A DNA stretch of 13,348 nucleotides, from the NCBI GenBank assembly GCA_009691815.1, contig SIAL01000046.1, positions 1 to 13,348 on the forward strand. The letters run 5' to 3'. A model generated the notes under the pieces. The model had not been told where the DNA came from. It made no database searches and worked only from the letters and a program-made list of their open reading frames with translations. Positions 13,202 through 13,348 of this stretch are shown here, piece by piece. The first letter of the stretch is position 1. Every line of letters begins with the position of its first letter. The stretch is from Gemmataceae bacterium (lineage in GTDB: Bacteria > Planctomycetota > Planctomycetia > Gemmatales > Gemmataceae). The position numbers and the translations under genes are program-made.

Positions 13202-13348
13202 CTAGTCCTTAATGTCCTTAATGCGAATACCGCTCATTCCACTTGTTTTATAGCGTTTCAGCAATTGTTCAACAAGACCAAAAAGAAATAATCGTTCGCC
13301 AAAACCACCCGTTTGGGGGCCAGCGGGGGCCAATGTTCCTACTTTGTT
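13202..13348 (-). CDS. partial reading frame entering from the right edge (C-terminal end of an unrecognised protein)
   Basis: On the minus strand a frame is open from the window edge to a TAG at 13202-13204, giving 48 codons with no stop. The visible end includes the probably helical stretch ERLFLFGLVEQLLKRYK and ends SGMSGIRIKDIKD. I do not recognise a family. The stop is only 6 bp from the break in the tRNA fragment, so if real it would be the outermost gene of an inserted element, or a chance frame. A 48-codon open stretch can occur by chance, so this is weakly supported. Confidence 0.35.
   Translation of the reverse strand, partial: NKVGTLAPAGPQTGGFGERLFLFGLVEQLLKRYKTSGMSGIRIKDIKD
13205..13222. 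repeat. two-copy 9-bp tandem repeat next to the tRNA break
   Basis: GTCCTTAAT is repeated directly at 13205-13213 and 13214-13222, starting 9 bp beyond the tRNA fragment. It could be a recombinase arm site, or simply the codons for the IKDIKD end of the overlapping frame. Confidence 0.4.

Noticed and set aside
13154..13226. Complete functional tRNA gene on the minus strand
   Set aside because: The anticodon stem cannot form on the 5' side, and there is no D-arm or matching 5' acceptor strand.
13315..13332. Direct repeat GGGGGCCA (13315-13322 and 13325-13332)
   Set aside because: It is short and explained by Pro/Gly/Ala codons of the overlapping minus-strand frame; no further copies are seen.

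Overview
The window looks like chromosomal DNA from a bacterium that is probably a member of the Planctomycetota. The lineage call is tentative. It rests on a secreted DUF1080 (3-keto-disaccharide hydrolase-like) protein with the RGQGRGNSGVY motif, a secreted BD-FAE-type esterase next to a small secreted ankyrin protein, a secreted peptidase-MA-like protein, and moderate GC content. Most of the window is core housekeeping sequence. The one clear accessory-type signal is at the right edge.

Left block, minus strand (35-4206): a secreted DUF1080 protein, then def (peptide deformylase), fmt (methionyl-tRNA formyltransferase) and miaB (tRNA A37 methylthiotransferase). The def-fmt gap is 8 nt and the fmt-miaB gap is 31 nt, so these three are probably one transcript. 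Fmt formylates initiator Met-tRNA, Def removes the formyl group from new proteins, and MiaB modifies tRNAs that read codons beginning with U.

Centre, plus strand (4443-8980): rpsO (ribosomal protein S15, GTG start) and pnp (polynucleotide phosphorylase with an added RGG-rich tail), separated by a 236-nt spacer with several hairpins. A strong hairpin terminator follows pnp. Then come a small soluble histidine kinase with no sensor domain or partner regulator, and a D-amino-acid aminotransferase with the diagnostic D-AAT residues.

Right block: an esterase and an ankyrin-repeat protein on the minus strand (9249-10886), abutting almost base to base. A divergent intergenic region follows (10887-11230) with four inverted repeats, two of which share a GGTAACC core and lie exactly 20 bp apart. 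Next is a secreted zinc metallopeptidase-like protein on the plus strand (11231-12889).

Right edge (12890-13348): an AT-rich stretch with hairpins, then a 42-nt piece matching the 3' half of a tRNA (probably tRNA-Phe, minus strand). The match stops at the anticodon loop. This is the arrangement expected at the displaced end of an element integrated into a tRNA gene, so the sequence from about 13196 onward may be the start of a genomic island. A reading frame on the minus strand enters from the right edge and stops at 13202. I found no CRISPR array, transposase, complete integrase or complete tRNA in the window.
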